DNA from: Candidatus Latescibacterota bacterium | GTDB lineage: Bacteria; Latescibacterota; UBA2968; UBA8231 | Assembly (NCBI GenBank): GCA_022819745.1 | Contig: JAJEGS010000054.1 | Span: forward strand, 26,421 to 90,420 | Length of the DNA: 64,000 nucleotides | Reading direction: 5' to 3' | Part shown: positions 53,365 to 63,880 of the stretch, piece after piece | Layout of the letters: the number at the start of each line of letters is the position of its first letter | Numbering within the stretch: the stretch's first letter is position 1 | Translations under genes and position numbers: made by a program | The notes under the pieces: generated by a model | Told to the model about the DNA's origin: nothing | Database searches by the model: none | The model's input: only the letters and a program-made list of their open reading frames with translations

Positions 53365-53668
53365 ATCTTCGACGACATGCCGCTCAACATCCTCACCGGT
53401 TGGATGCGGCAATTTTACGTGACCTATCGGGGCGATGAAAAGTGCCACCACTGGTGACACAATTACCATAGACGCACAACCTCATCATCCTATCGCAGAG
53501 TAAAACCCCGGAAGAACGCGAGTCTTATTTGCAGTGCGAGTCCGCTGCAAAAGGAGACAGATGAGCTTTCGGAAGTGCTCTTGGTCCGTCGGCATACAAG
53601 GGCAACTTTGACGCCCCATCGCTCTTGGCCTACTGTTTATGGCCCTTACCCCGACAGGAGCCTACGCC
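53365..53668. other. Gap with a degenerate copy of the fdhA tail
   Basis: No intact gene. Bases 53368-53400 (cttcgacgacatgccgctca...) match 29 of 33 positions of fdhA bases near 52713-52747, encoding FDDMPLNILTG against FNDVPINILTG. The rest up to 53668 shows nothing recognisable apart from the ribosome site of the next gene. Confidence 0.6.
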
Positions 53669-54943
53669 ATGAGCACCTCTACCCTACCCCTATTCCGCGA
53701 CCAAATCCCCACCGTCGTCGCCGAAGAAACCTCAGCCCAACAGCTAATCGTCGACGACTGGCACACCCATCTCCTCGGCCCCCAAGCCGGCCCACAGCTC
53801 TGCCTGTACGGCATCGACCAGCAACTCACCTATCACTACGTGCGCCGCAAGCTCTTTGCCGCCGGTCACATCGACCCGGCTACCTTTTACTCCTGGAGCC
53901 TAGAACAACAAGGCGACTTTACTTGGCAAAAGCTCTTTGCCGACGCCGCTTCCGATCCATTCGACGAAGGCTGTCGCGGCGTGGTCGTCGCACTAGAAGC
54001 TCTCGGCCTCGACTCCAATGCCACCACCCTCGACGAAGCGCGCCAGTTCTACGCGGACACCGCCCCGGAAGAAATCCAACGCCGCTGCATGGAACTAGCC
54101 GGCGTCCGCCGCATCGTCGGCACCCAGGACGTATTCAACGACCAAGAGCGCGCTTACTACGAAAGCGGCGAGTGGGACGAGTGTTATCTGTCCGGCTACC
54201 GCCTCGACGAACTAGTCTTGCACTACCCGCGCGCCGCGGTGAAGCTCAACGCCTGGGGCTACGAAGTTGGCAACGACCCCAGCCAACCCGCCACCGCCCA
54301 TGCGATCCGCCGCTTCCTCGCCGACTGGTACGACAAGCTGCACGGCGTCGCGTACGGCGCGTGCTCGTTCCCGCCCCACTGCCAAGTCCACGACCTCAGC
54401 GGCCTAGAAGGTGCCGTCCTCCACCACTCCGTGCTACCAGCCCTGCGCGAACTCAACTTGCCCTTCTTCATGATGCCCGGTCCCATCCGCCAACTCAAGC
54501 CCGAGTGGCGCGACGCTGGCGACGGCGTGGGGCTGGCCGACATGTATCCCTACCAGCAGCTAGTGCGCCGCCATCCCGACAACGCCTTCTTCATCACGCC
54601 GCTCCACAACGCCAACCAGTACGACGCCAGCGTCCTCTCCTGCCACAACGACAACATCATGGTCATTGGCCACTGGTGGTTCAACTACCATCCGGGCTTG
54701 GTCGAACAGGACCTGCGGATGCGCTTGGAGATGACCGGCGACCGCTTCATCCCCTTTAACTCAGACGCCCGCGTGCTGGAAAACCTCATCCCCAAGTGGC
54801 AGCGCTTCCGCGACATCCTCGCCAACGTCTTAACCGAAAAATACCAAGACCTGCACGACGCCGGCCGGCAAGTAACCCGCGCCGGCATCGCCCAGACTCT
54901 ACAAACCCTCTTCACGCCCAACCGCTTTTCCCAACTCACCTGA
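53669..54943 (+). CDS. Uronate-isomerase-like amidohydrolase-fold protein
   Basis: A 424-residue protein of the amidohydrolase superfamily. The metal motif HxH is in DDWHTHLLGP and is followed by LTYHYVRRKLFAAG, an arrangement seen in uronate isomerase (UxaC) relatives. A later MMPGPIRQL and NAFFITPLHNANQY complete the barrel. The ATG at 53669 has AGGAG ten bases upstream and is preferred over 53639. It may isomerise uronates or a related aldonic acid. It is followed after 10 bases by the enolase-superfamily gene, so the two form one operon. Confidence 0.75.
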   Translation: MSTSTLPLFRDQIPTVVAEETSAQQLIVDDWHTHLLGPQAGPQLCLYGIDQQLTYHYVRRKLFAAGHIDPATFYSWSLEQQGDFTWQKLFADAASDPFDEGCRGVVVALEALGLDSNATTLDEARQFYADTAPEEIQRRCMELAGVRRIVGTQDVFNDQERAYYESGEWDECYLSGYRLDELVLHYPRAAVKLNAWGYEVGNDPSQPATAHAIRRFLADWYDKLHGVAYGACSFPPHCQVHDLSGLEGAVLHHSVLPALRELNLPFFMMPGPIRQLKPEWRDAGDGVGLADMYPYQQLVRRHPDNAFFITPLHNANQYDASVLSCHNDNIMVIGHWWFNYHPGLVEQDLRMRLEMTGDRFIPFNSDARVLENLIPKWQRFRDILANVLTEKYQDLHDAGRQVTRAGIAQTLQTLFTPNRFSQLT

Positions 54944-54953
54944 GCAGGCTCCC

Positions 54954-56111
54954 GTGAAAATCAAGGAAATCCGCGCCGCGCAAATCGCACTCAAGCCTCC
55001 CCAGAAGACAACCCCGCGCCCCGCCCAACGGCCCGACCACTCCCTACAACGGCCACTCGACCGCTACGACCGCTTCCGCGCCGACCGCTCTGGCACCCCA
55101 CCGTGGCACCGCATCGCCTGCGTGGTCACGGCTGAGGACGGCACTTGGGGCCTCGGGCTGACCGTCCACTCGCCGCCCGTGCTGCCCATCATCAACGATC
55201 ACTTCGCTTCCCTGCTCACCGGCGAAAACTGCATGGCCACGGAAAAGCTATGGGACGTCATGGTGCGCTCCACCGCGCCCTTTGGCGGCCAAGGACTGGC
55301 CAGCTACGCCATCAGCGCCGTGGATACTGCGCTGTGGGATCTCAAGGGCAAGCTGCTGCAAAGACCTGTGTACGAGCTGCTCGGCGGCCCGCAAAAGGAC
55401 AAAATTTTCTGCTATGCTTCTGGATTTGAACAAGAGTGGTACATGGAGCTAGGCTTTAAGGCGACCAAGCTCTTTACCCCGTGGGGCGCAGCCGACGGCC
55501 TCGACGGCCTCAAGAAAATCGAGGAACTCGTAGCCACCACGCGCCAGCTCATCGGCGACAACATCGAGCTGTGCCTCGACTGCTGGCTGTCGCAGGACGT
55601 GGAACACCTAGTCCGCCTCGCCGAGATGCTCCGTCCCTACCGCCTAAAGTGGATCGAAGACTACCTGCCCGCCGACGATTGGATCGGCTACGCCCAAGTG
55701 CGCCAGCGGCTTCCTTGGCAAACCCTCGCCTCGGGCGAGCACTGGTACTTGCCGCGCACCTTTGCCCAAGCGCTCGACGGCCGCTTCGTCGATATCCTGC
55801 AACCAGACGTGCTCTGGGTCGGGGGCATAACGGCTGGAGTCAAAATCTGCCACCTCGCCGAGGCCGCAGGCGTCTCAGTCATTGCCCACGCTGGCATGAA
55901 CTACCCCTACGGCCAGCACCTTTCTTTTGCCATGCCCGCCATCGTCTGGGGAGAACGCTCGGAGAGCGTGTCCCCGCCCGGGGTACCCCTCCACGAGATG
56001 ACCCTGTTGCCCGGCACGCCAGCCATCCAAGACGGCTACCTCGTGCCCAGCGACGCGCCCGGCTTTGGCATTGAGGTGGATCTGCCGTGGCTTGAAGGAG
56101 TCGCGGTCTGA
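54954..56111 (+). CDS. Mandelate racemase/enolase-superfamily, L-rhamnonate dehydratase-like
   Basis: A 385-residue sugar-acid dehydratase. The enolase-fold metal ligands are D in LCLDCWLS, E in KWIEDYLP and E in LASGEHWY, with a His base in SVIAHAGMNYPYG. LFTPWGAADG and KWIEDYLPADDWIGYAQV resemble L-rhamnonate dehydratase. Exact substrate is inferred. It is co-transcribed with the uronate-isomerase-like gene, which suggests breakdown of a uronic or aldonic acid. Confidence 0.82.
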   Translation: MKIKEIRAAQIALKPPQKTTPRPAQRPDHSLQRPLDRYDRFRADRSGTPPWHRIACVVTAEDGTWGLGLTVHSPPVLPIINDHFASLLTGENCMATEKLWDVMVRSTAPFGGQGLASYAISAVDTALWDLKGKLLQRPVYELLGGPQKDKIFCYASGFEQEWYMELGFKATKLFTPWGAADGLDGLKKIEELVATTRQLIGDNIELCLDCWLSQDVEHLVRLAEMLRPYRLKWIEDYLPADDWIGYAQVRQRLPWQTLASGEHWYLPRTFAQALDGRFVDILQPDVLWVGGITAGVKICHLAEAAGVSVIAHAGMNYPYGQHLSFAMPAIVWGERSESVSPPGVPLHEMTLLPGTPAIQDGYLVPSDAPGFGIEVDLPWLEGVAV

Positions 56112-56161
56112 GGAACACCGCAAACGGGGGCGGTCCCGATTATGTGGGGAGAAAACCATAC

Positions 56162-57205
56162 TTGAGCAAAATTCTCGATTTTCGCAGTGATGCCTCAAGC
56201 CAGCCGACGCCAGCCATGCGCCGAGCTATGGCTGAAGCCCAAGTGGGCAACGACGATTTTCGCGACGATCCTACCATAAATCAGTTGGAGGCAAGAGGAG
56301 CGCATTTGCTGGGCAAAGAAGCGGCGCTCTTTGTGCACAGCGGCACCATGGCCAATCTAACTGCCGTGATGTCTCACGTCGAAGCCGGTGCAACAATCCT
56401 CGTGGGCGAGCGTTTTCACATATTCGACTACGAAGGCGCGGCAATGCGGCGAGTCACTGGCGTCGAATTTGCACTAGTGGCGGACCAGACGTGTGCGGGC
56501 AGTACGCGGCTGCTGGTCGAAGAACTGGAGATCAAAGGGCCGGAACCGAGCCTGCTTTGTCTGGAGAATTCCGTCAATACCCCCGGCGGCACCTTGATTG
56601 AAATGGATCATATGAACGAGTTGGCGGGGTGGGCCGCGGAACGCGGGATACCAGTGCACCTCGATGGGGCACGGTTCTTCAACGCCTGTATCGGGTTGGG
56701 CGTTGAGCCCCAAGAGTTGGCCTCCTGCGCCGATTCAGTATCCCTAGGGCTATCGAAGGCTCTAGCGGCACCATGCGGATCCCTGTTGGTCGGTTCGGGC
56801 GAGCTTATTGAACAGGCGCGGCACAATCGCTGGATGCTCGGGGGCAACTGGAAGCAGGGCGGAGTAGTGGCCGCAGCCTGTCTGGTGGGCCTAGATACCA
56901 TGGGCGAGCGCATGGTGCAAGATCACGAGAATGCCTCGCGGCTGGCCAGAAAGCTCGACGCCATCGAAGGGTTGGCAGTCGATCTCAGTCGAGTAGTGAC
57001 GAATATTCTCTACATGCAAGTGACAGAGGATCGCCTAGATCTAGCAGCCTGGTCGGACTTTATGAGCCGGCACGGCGTATTAACCGGTAGATTCGAGCCG
57101 GAGCGATTCTGCCGCTGGGTGACACATCCAGACATAGCGGCGGACGACATTGACCGCGCTGTGGAGTTGGCGGCCGAAGCAGTCCACTGGGCCTTGGCAC
57201 CATAG
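56162..57205 (+). CDS. ltaE: Low-specificity L-threonine aldolase
   Basis: A 347-residue PLP enzyme that cleaves threonine to glycine and acetaldehyde. DFRSDASSQPTPAMRRAM at the start, HLDGARFFNA and the Schiff-base lysine in LGLSKALAAPCGS are diagnostic. The TTG at 56162 is preferred because GGGGAG lies about ten bases upstream; the frame also allows GTG at 56144. It follows the dehydratase gene by 50 bases. Confidence 0.88.
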   Translation: MSKILDFRSDASSQPTPAMRRAMAEAQVGNDDFRDDPTINQLEARGAHLLGKEAALFVHSGTMANLTAVMSHVEAGATILVGERFHIFDYEGAAMRRVTGVEFALVADQTCAGSTRLLVEELEIKGPEPSLLCLENSVNTPGGTLIEMDHMNELAGWAAERGIPVHLDGARFFNACIGLGVEPQELASCADSVSLGLSKALAAPCGSLLVGSGELIEQARHNRWMLGGNWKQGGVVAAACLVGLDTMGERMVQDHENASRLARKLDAIEGLAVDLSRVVTNILYMQVTEDRLDLAAWSDFMSRHGVLTGRFEPERFCRWVTHPDIAADDIDRAVELAAEAVHWALAP

Positions 57206-57272
57206 TCGCACTGGGACGGAAACTTAATATATTCTATTCTAACTGCATCCCAACGGAGGTTTTAACTAATCA

Positions 57273-58895
<1,623 letters not shown>

Positions 58896-58898
58896 TAG

Positions 58899-59711
58899 GT
58901 GCGCGTGAAACTCGCAAACAAGGTAGCGGTCGTCACCGGCACCGCGACCGGCCTAGGCCGCGCCACTGCCATCGGCGCGGCTCGTGAAGGAGCGCAGCTC
59001 GTCCTCGCCGACATCGACGAGGCTGGCGGCAAAGAGACAGCCCAACTAATCTCCGACGAAGGCGGCACAGCTCACTTCGTACACACAGACCTGAGCCAGT
59101 CCGCAGACGTTCGCCGCTTGATGGACACCGTTGGCGAGCACTTCGGCCACCTCGACATCCTGATCAATCCGGCGGCCATCCTCGTCGATGCGGGAACGCG
59201 CATCGACGAATATTCCGAAGAATCTTGGCGGCGAGTCATCGACGTCAACCTCACCGGCAGCTTTCTGCTGTTGAAGTACGCCGTTCCCCTGCTACAGAAG
59301 GCGGGTGGAGGCGTGGTTCTGCTCGTCATATCTGGTGCTGGCGTGTTGGGTGGCAGTGCCTCCCTGCCGTACGGATCGAGCAAAGGGGGCGTCCGCGGGC
59401 TAGTTCTGGTGGCCCGTGAACAGCTCCGTCCCCTGAATATCCGCATCCACGCCGTATCTCCGGGAGAGATGGCAACGAACATGAAGCTGGGCGCAATCCG
59501 CGAGATGGCCGAGAGAGCAGGCCGCTCCGCCGACGAAGCAGAGCGGGAATCGCGCCCCGGCCTGTCGCCGCCCGAGGATTCGGCCGCCAAGCTCATTGAT
59601 CTCGCCTCCGACGCAGGAGCAGCCGCCGGTGACGCTGTGACTATCTTCGACGGCGACTGGGATATCGAGACCCACTCCTTGAGGATTCCGTCCGACCGCA
59701 GGTTGCAATAG
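58899..59711 (+). CDS. Short-chain dehydrogenase/reductase, second
   Basis: A 270-residue SDR with VTGTATGLGRATA, INPAAI in the NNAG position, VISGAG (Ser) and YGSSKGG (Tyr, Lys). It starts at GTG 58899, three bases after fumA; an in-frame GTG at 58905 has a better-spaced AGTAGG. The NNAG motif is changed to NPAA, which is uncommon. Its substrate is unknown. Confidence 0.82.
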   Translation: MRVKLANKVAVVTGTATGLGRATAIGAAREGAQLVLADIDEAGGKETAQLISDEGGTAHFVHTDLSQSADVRRLMDTVGEHFGHLDILINPAAILVDAGTRIDEYSEESWRRVIDVNLTGSFLLLKYAVPLLQKAGGGVVLLVISGAGVLGGSASLPYGSSKGGVRGLVLVAREQLRPLNIRIHAVSPGEMATNMKLGAIREMAERAGRSADEAERESRPGLSPPEDSAAKLIDLASDAGAAAGDAVTIFDGDWDIETHSLRIPSDRRLQ

Positions 59712-59743
59712 GGATCGACGCCACACCGCGCGAGGAAAGCAGC

Positions 59744-60589
59744 ATGAAATTCAGCGAGGAACAATTAGATCAGTACCGCACTGAAGGCTACGTCATCGTC
59801 GACTGTCCGTTCCCCGAAAGTTTCACCGAGGCGTGCAGGGCCGCGGTCGAAAAGGCTTCCCAAGATCCATCAGAAGGGCCGGCAGACGGTAGCAAGAGAA
59901 ATCACTTTTACCTACGGCCGCAGGTGGAAGATTCGTACTGGTGCGCCCTCGATCACTCCCTGCCGTTCATGCAGATCATCCTGCACCCCGAAATCATCGA
60001 GCTCGCCCGTCAACTGAACGAGGACCGCGATATCTATCTGCGCAACGGCGGCATCAACGAGCAGGCCCCGGATCGGTCAGTCGGCTGGCACATCGACGGA
60101 GGTCCGGGCTGGGCAGAGTTTATGCACTACTTCTCCGGGGCGTCGCGCGCAAACGGGTGTCTGCGCATCGTTCCAGGCAGTCACACTGGACCGCCCACCT
60201 CTCTCCAAGAGACGGCCGCCAAGCTCAGGGATGAACGGGGAATTGTCGGTTCGCAGGCCGATGACGGCTGGGAAGACGTCGCACTCGACGACGAAATTTC
60301 CCTAGAGGTCGAACCCCACCAGCTAATCGTCCGCCACGCCAAGCTGTTTCACTCAACCTGGCTCAACCGCACCAGTGCCTGCCGGTACATGAGCCACTGG
60401 CTGTTCCATCCGCACGCGATCGACAACCATCGCTTCACGTGGGGGGATTACCTGACGCCTGAGCTGCTCGATGCGCTGAGTCCCGAGCAGCATGAGGTTC
60501 TGTGGCTGGATCGCGAATTCGACATCGATCCAGCATATGATCGGGAGCGGTCGCGCGAGTTGGGACGAGTGACGTGGGGAATCGTCTGA
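59744..60589 (+). CDS. Phytanoyl-CoA dioxygenase family protein (PhyH), third copy
   Basis: A 281-residue Fe(II)/2-oxoglutarate oxygenase. Iron ligands: H and D in GWHIDGGPGWAE, and a distal His in VRHAKLFHSTW; NRTSACRYMSHW probably holds the 2-oxoglutarate Arg. It follows the SDR by 32 bases, with GAGGAAAG before the ATG. A catabolic role is inferred from neighbours. Confidence 0.85.
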   Translation: MKFSEEQLDQYRTEGYVIVDCPFPESFTEACRAAVEKASQDPSEGPADGSKRNHFYLRPQVEDSYWCALDHSLPFMQIILHPEIIELARQLNEDRDIYLRNGGINEQAPDRSVGWHIDGGPGWAEFMHYFSGASRANGCLRIVPGSHTGPPTSLQETAAKLRDERGIVGSQADDGWEDVALDDEISLEVEPHQLIVRHAKLFHSTWLNRTSACRYMSHWLFHPHAIDNHRFTWGDYLTPELLDALSPEQHEVLWLDREFDIDPAYDRERSRELGRVTWGIV

Positions 60590-60673
60590 ACAGCGGGGGC
60601 AGTGCCCGTGGATTTCCGCTCAATCACCCCGGAATCCAATTGTGAGTGACTGATGTTACGAACAGGTCCTACG

Positions 60674-60770
60674 GTATGGGATGCTTCGCTTCGCTCAGCA
60701 TGACAAGGACCGGCCCTTTCCTTTGCCTGTCATGCTGAGCGGAGCGAAGCAGAGTCGAAGCATCCCATAC
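60674..60770. repeat. Palindromic intergenic repeat
   Basis: Arms at 60674-60705 and 60728-60770 are near-perfect inverse copies of a gtatgggatgcttcg...tcagcatgaca sequence, with a ten-base insert in the right arm. The TGTCATGCTGAGCGxAGCGAAGC core is a dispersed palindromic element found in many environmental genomes. No gene lies in this 258-base gap. Confidence 0.7.
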
Positions 60771-60847
60771 CCAATACTCGTGCGTAATGTCAATGCGTAA
60801 CATAAGAATGTGATCCAGCCCTCGCAGAGGCTACCCACCGGCGGTTT

Positions 60848-61747
60848 TTAACCGCCTTGCGCCGTAGGCTCGCCTACGCGCTCGGCCCGTTCCCATTCAT
60901 CGACCAGTTCGACCATGTCCGCGTCCCCGCGGATCGCGTCAAAGGCGGATAGCTTGCCGAACCAACTCCGGCACTGGCCGTTGGCCACGAGTCGGCCGTA
61001 GATGTTGCCCAACCGCTCCTTCCCCTCCGCCACCTGCCCCAGCGCCACGAGTGCGGCGGCCAGATAGATGTCGCCGCGATTGGCGAGCCGACCGCCCAGT
61101 TCCTCCTCTTTGTGCAAATAGCGCAGTGCCTCCGAGTAGTGGCCAGTTTCGCAGGCAGATTGCCCGGCGATGGAATAGGATCCGGCACTCTGGTGCTGGT
61201 CGAGTGCCCAGTCGATTTCGGCGAAAATGTCCGCAGTTGCGCGCCCCGTCTCGTGCCTCGCCCGTAGGATGCGGTCTGCGAGTGCGTAGCACACCGTCCA
61301 CCAGCGGAAGTCGTCGCCGTTGTGCGCGCCAGCGTTTTCGTCGCTTTCTTCAGTGAGCGCCAAGGGCCGGATCTGGAGGCACGGGTCGTCGGCAGGCAGG
61401 GCCTTGGCCCAATCGACATAGGCTCGACTGTGCTCCTCCACCTCGTCCCACCGACCCACTTCCCGGTACTGGTTGGAGCAGATGCCGTAGTATTGGAAAT
61501 ATTCCTCCACCGACCACTCGTCCTCGCTCTGCACCTTGAGTGCGTCCAACTCGTCGAAGACTTCTTGGCTCAATCCCAAATGCGCGTAGGCCATGCTCAT
61601 CCCAGAGGGCTGCCAAAGCGCAAAACGGCGGCGCGGCGGCCAGTCCGCAGGCACGAGTTGGCGAGCGCGGCGGTGACAGCGCACGCAGGCTTCCATATGG
61701 TCGCCGCGTCCGGTGTAATGGGAGTGGTAATAGATGGAGATGGCCAT
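60848..61747 (-). CDS. Helical-repeat protein paired with an ECF sigma factor
   Basis: A 299-residue protein made of TPR-like helix pairs (VEACVRCHRRARQLV-type start, WDEVEEHSRAYVDWAKAL, YSEALRYLHKEEELGGR). No catalytic motif or signal is seen. Its start is three bases from the stop of the sigma-factor gene upstream, so the two are coupled. The sigma factor itself ends in similar repeats, suggesting the two proteins interact. Confidence 0.7.
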   Translation of the reverse strand: MAISIYYHSHYTGRGDHMEACVRCHRRARQLVPADWPPRRRFALWQPSGMSMAYAHLGLSQEVFDELDALKVQSEDEWSVEEYFQYYGICSNQYREVGRWDEVEEHSRAYVDWAKALPADDPCLQIRPLALTEESDENAGAHNGDDFRWWTVCYALADRILRARHETGRATADIFAEIDWALDQHQSAGSYSIAGQSACETGHYSEALRYLHKEEELGGRLANRGDIYLAAALVALGQVAEGKERLGNIYGRLVANGQCRSWFGKLSAFDAIRGDADMVELVDEWERAERVGEPTAQGG

Positions 61748-61750
61748 TTT

Positions 61751-62698
61751 TTACAATGGCAGGCTGCGCCGCCAGTCGTCGAGGCGGTCGGCGGCCTTTT
61801 CGAGGCATTGGCCGCCTTCTTCGTGGCGGCCATAGTGCGAGTAGAGCTGGCCGAGCGCGCGGGCGATCTCCGGGTCGTCGGCACCCAGTTCGCAGACCTT
61901 ATGCAGGGCGGCGAAGGTATTGTCGAGCAGGCGGCCGTCGCTGAAGTGCGCGTCCTGTCGCAGAGCCTCGCGGGTTTCGCCGTCGAAGGATAGGGCCAAA
62001 CCTCGGTGGGCTTCGAGGTGGTCCGGCACGGCGGCGACGATGCGGTTGAAGGCTTTGCGGGCTTCGGGCCACTGGCGCTCCTGCAACAAGTCCTGTCCCC
62101 GGGCAAGCGCCTCTTGTACTACTTCCTGTGTGAAGTCCTCGGGCAGGCGGTGTTCTTGCAGATTTTCCTCGACCATAGCTGTCATCTCCTCTTTTAGGTT
62201 GCGGCGCGCCCGGTAGAGCCGCTGCTCGACGGTAGGTACCGCGACGTCGAGAAAGGCGGCGATCCGCTTGAGCGAGAGGCCCTCGAGATAAAAAAGGACC
62301 ACGGCCTGTTGTTGCGGCCGGCTCAGTCGGGAAACAGCGGCCACAACCCGCTGCCGGCGCTCGCGTGAAAGCACTTGCTCCGCCGGCGACGGGGCAGGAT
62401 CGACGACCGCCATTTCTTCGTCAATGGCGACCTGTCGACGCTGGCGCCGGAGCCACATGCGGCACTGGTTGGCGGCGATGGTCCGCAGCCACGGGCCGAA
62501 TTTTTGCGGCTCGGGCAGGCTTTCCAGCTTCAGGTAGGCAGCGATCAGTGCCTCCTGCGCCGCATCCTCGGCCGCGTCGAAATCCTTGACATAGCTCAGA
62601 CACAGCCCGAAGACGGGGTAGCGGTAACGATCGACCAGGATCGCGTAGGCGCGGTGGTCTCCCTCCAAGCACGCCTCTACCAATTGGGCGTCGTTCAC
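61751..62698 (-). CDS. ECF sigma factor with C-terminal TPR-like extension
   Basis: A 315-residue protein. Region 2 (YVKDFDAAEDAAQEALIAAY) and region 4 (LSLKRIAAFLDVAVPTVEQR) occupy about the first 170 residues; the remainder is helical repeats (EARKAFNRIVAAVPDHLEAHRG). This belongs to the ECF groups with long C-terminal tails that replace a separate anti-sigma. The start GTG at 62698 has AAGGAG six bases upstream and is preferred over the ATG at 62722. Confidence 0.85.
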   Translation of the reverse strand: MNDAQLVEACLEGDHRAYAILVDRYRYPVFGLCLSYVKDFDAAEDAAQEALIAAYLKLESLPEPQKFGPWLRTIAANQCRMWLRRQRRQVAIDEEMAVVDPAPSPAEQVLSRERRQRVVAAVSRLSRPQQQAVVLFYLEGLSLKRIAAFLDVAVPTVEQRLYRARRNLKEEMTAMVEENLQEHRLPEDFTQEVVQEALARGQDLLQERQWPEARKAFNRIVAAVPDHLEAHRGLALSFDGETREALRQDAHFSDGRLLDNTFAALHKVCELGADDPEIARALGQLYSHYGRHEEGGQCLEKAADRLDDWRRSLPL

Positions 62699-62833
62699 GA
62701 AAACTCCTTTTTTCGAGTGCACTCGCCCTATAAATGCCTAAGATCAGAGAAAAATAACGCAGTGCCGCGATATATCCGTCTCGAATTTCAGGATGCGGTT
62801 GATAAGATGTGAACTACAGTTTACATTCCTCAA

Positions 62834-63130
62834 GTGATTGAGGTGATAGAAAGCGCTACGTTTCGGCGCTGGATTCGCGGATTGCGCGACCGAAGCGCGG
62901 TGGCACGGATCAACGCACGTTTGCGAAACATCTCGCTAGGCAATGCCGGGGACGCCAAGCCGCTCGGAGGTGGGCTGTTTGAGCTTCGTGTGCATCACGG
63001 ACCGGGCTACCGCCTCTACTGTCTGCGCGACGCAGCAGCGGTCATCGTACTCTGCGGGGGCGACAAGGATAGTCAGCAGCGCGACATCGAACGCGCCGGA
63101 CGGCTGGTGAAAGACTGGAGGCAGACATGA
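62834..63130 (+). CDS. HigB/RelE-like addiction-module toxin
   Basis: A 98-residue toxin related to that at 30445: RGLRDRSAVARINARLR, ELRVHHGPGYRLYCL, CGGDKDSQQRDIERA. It starts with GTG at 62834. The antitoxin gene overlaps its stop by four bases (ATGA), a translationally coupled pair in toxin-first order typical of HigBA. Its GC content is like that of the genome, unlike the island copy. Confidence 0.85.
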   Translation: MIEVIESATFRRWIRGLRDRSAVARINARLRNISLGNAGDAKPLGGGLFELRVHHGPGYRLYCLRDAAAVIVLCGGDKDSQQRDIERAGRLVKDWRQT

Positions 63131-63414
63131 CCGAATCGTTCACGAAATGGGATGTCACAGAGCACCTGCGCACCCATGAAGACGCACGCATTTACCTAGA
63201 AGCATGCGCCGAGGAAGATCCGGGCGACGGGAGTCTTATTTGCGCCGCCCTGAATGACATCGCCCGGGCAGGTAACATGAGTCGGCTAGCCCGCGAGGCG
63301 GGAATGAGCCGCAAAGGGCTTTACAAGGCCTTGTCGGAGAACGGCAATCCCACGTTCGCGACGGTGATGCGGATCATGCGCGCATTGGGAATGAATTTGC
63401 GGATTACGGCATAG
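63127..63414 (+). CDS. HigA-like addiction-module antitoxin
   Basis: A 95-residue protein. The N-terminus TKWDVTEHLRTHEDARIYLE is the toxin-binding part; the C-terminal half is a helix-turn-helix (MSRLAREAGMSRKGLYKALS). It should neutralise the upstream toxin and repress the operon. The same N-terminal sequence, without the helix-turn-helix, starts the chimeric protein at 30742. Confidence 0.85.
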   Translation: MTESFTKWDVTEHLRTHEDARIYLEACAEEDPGDGSLICAALNDIARAGNMSRLAREAGMSRKGLYKALSENGNPTFATVMRIMRALGMNLRITA

Positions 63415-63496
63415 TGGCTGCGCAATCCCATAAGATTGGGCAAAAGAGGCACCGCGCGGGTGATTCAGGTAATCGACTGTCAATGAGGATCGGAGC

Positions 63497-63880
63497 ATGA
63501 CCCAACTACTTTTCAAAGGCAAGGAGTTTGTCTATAACCACCACCTCTCCGTGCCGTTCCGCCCCCTGATCATGCATGCCGAAAAAGGGATTGGAACGCC
63601 GTCCCTCGACGGCAACCTGATCATCCAGGGAGATAATCTGCATGCCCTTAAGGCGCTCATGCCACTCTATGCGGGAAAGGTGGACTGTATCTTCATCGAT
63701 CCGCCCTACAACACCGGCGAAGAAGGGTGGTGCTACAATGACAATGTCAATGCACCGATGATCAGAGAATGGCTGGACGCAAATCCTGTAGGGATCGAAG
63801 ACGGCCTCCGCCATGACAAATGGTGCGCGATGATGTGGCCGCGGCTTCGGTTACTGCATGACCTAAGTACACGACAGTAA
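63497..63880 (+). pseudogene. Truncated site-specific DNA methyltransferase (type III Mod-like)
   Basis: The 127 residues carry the N-terminus of an adenine-specific N6 methyltransferase: GNLIIQGDNLHALKAL and motif IV DPPYNTGEEGW. Homologues continue to several hundred residues after WPRLRLLHDL; here the frame ends six codons later at 63880. The sequence change just before the stop suggests an insertion at about 63866. A restriction partner is not visible in the window. Confidence 0.7.

Noticed and set aside
53575..54759. Rightward 394-residue arginine-rich frame
   Set aside because: It is a frame-shifted shadow of the uronate-isomerase-like gene, with no domain and extreme Arg/Pro content.
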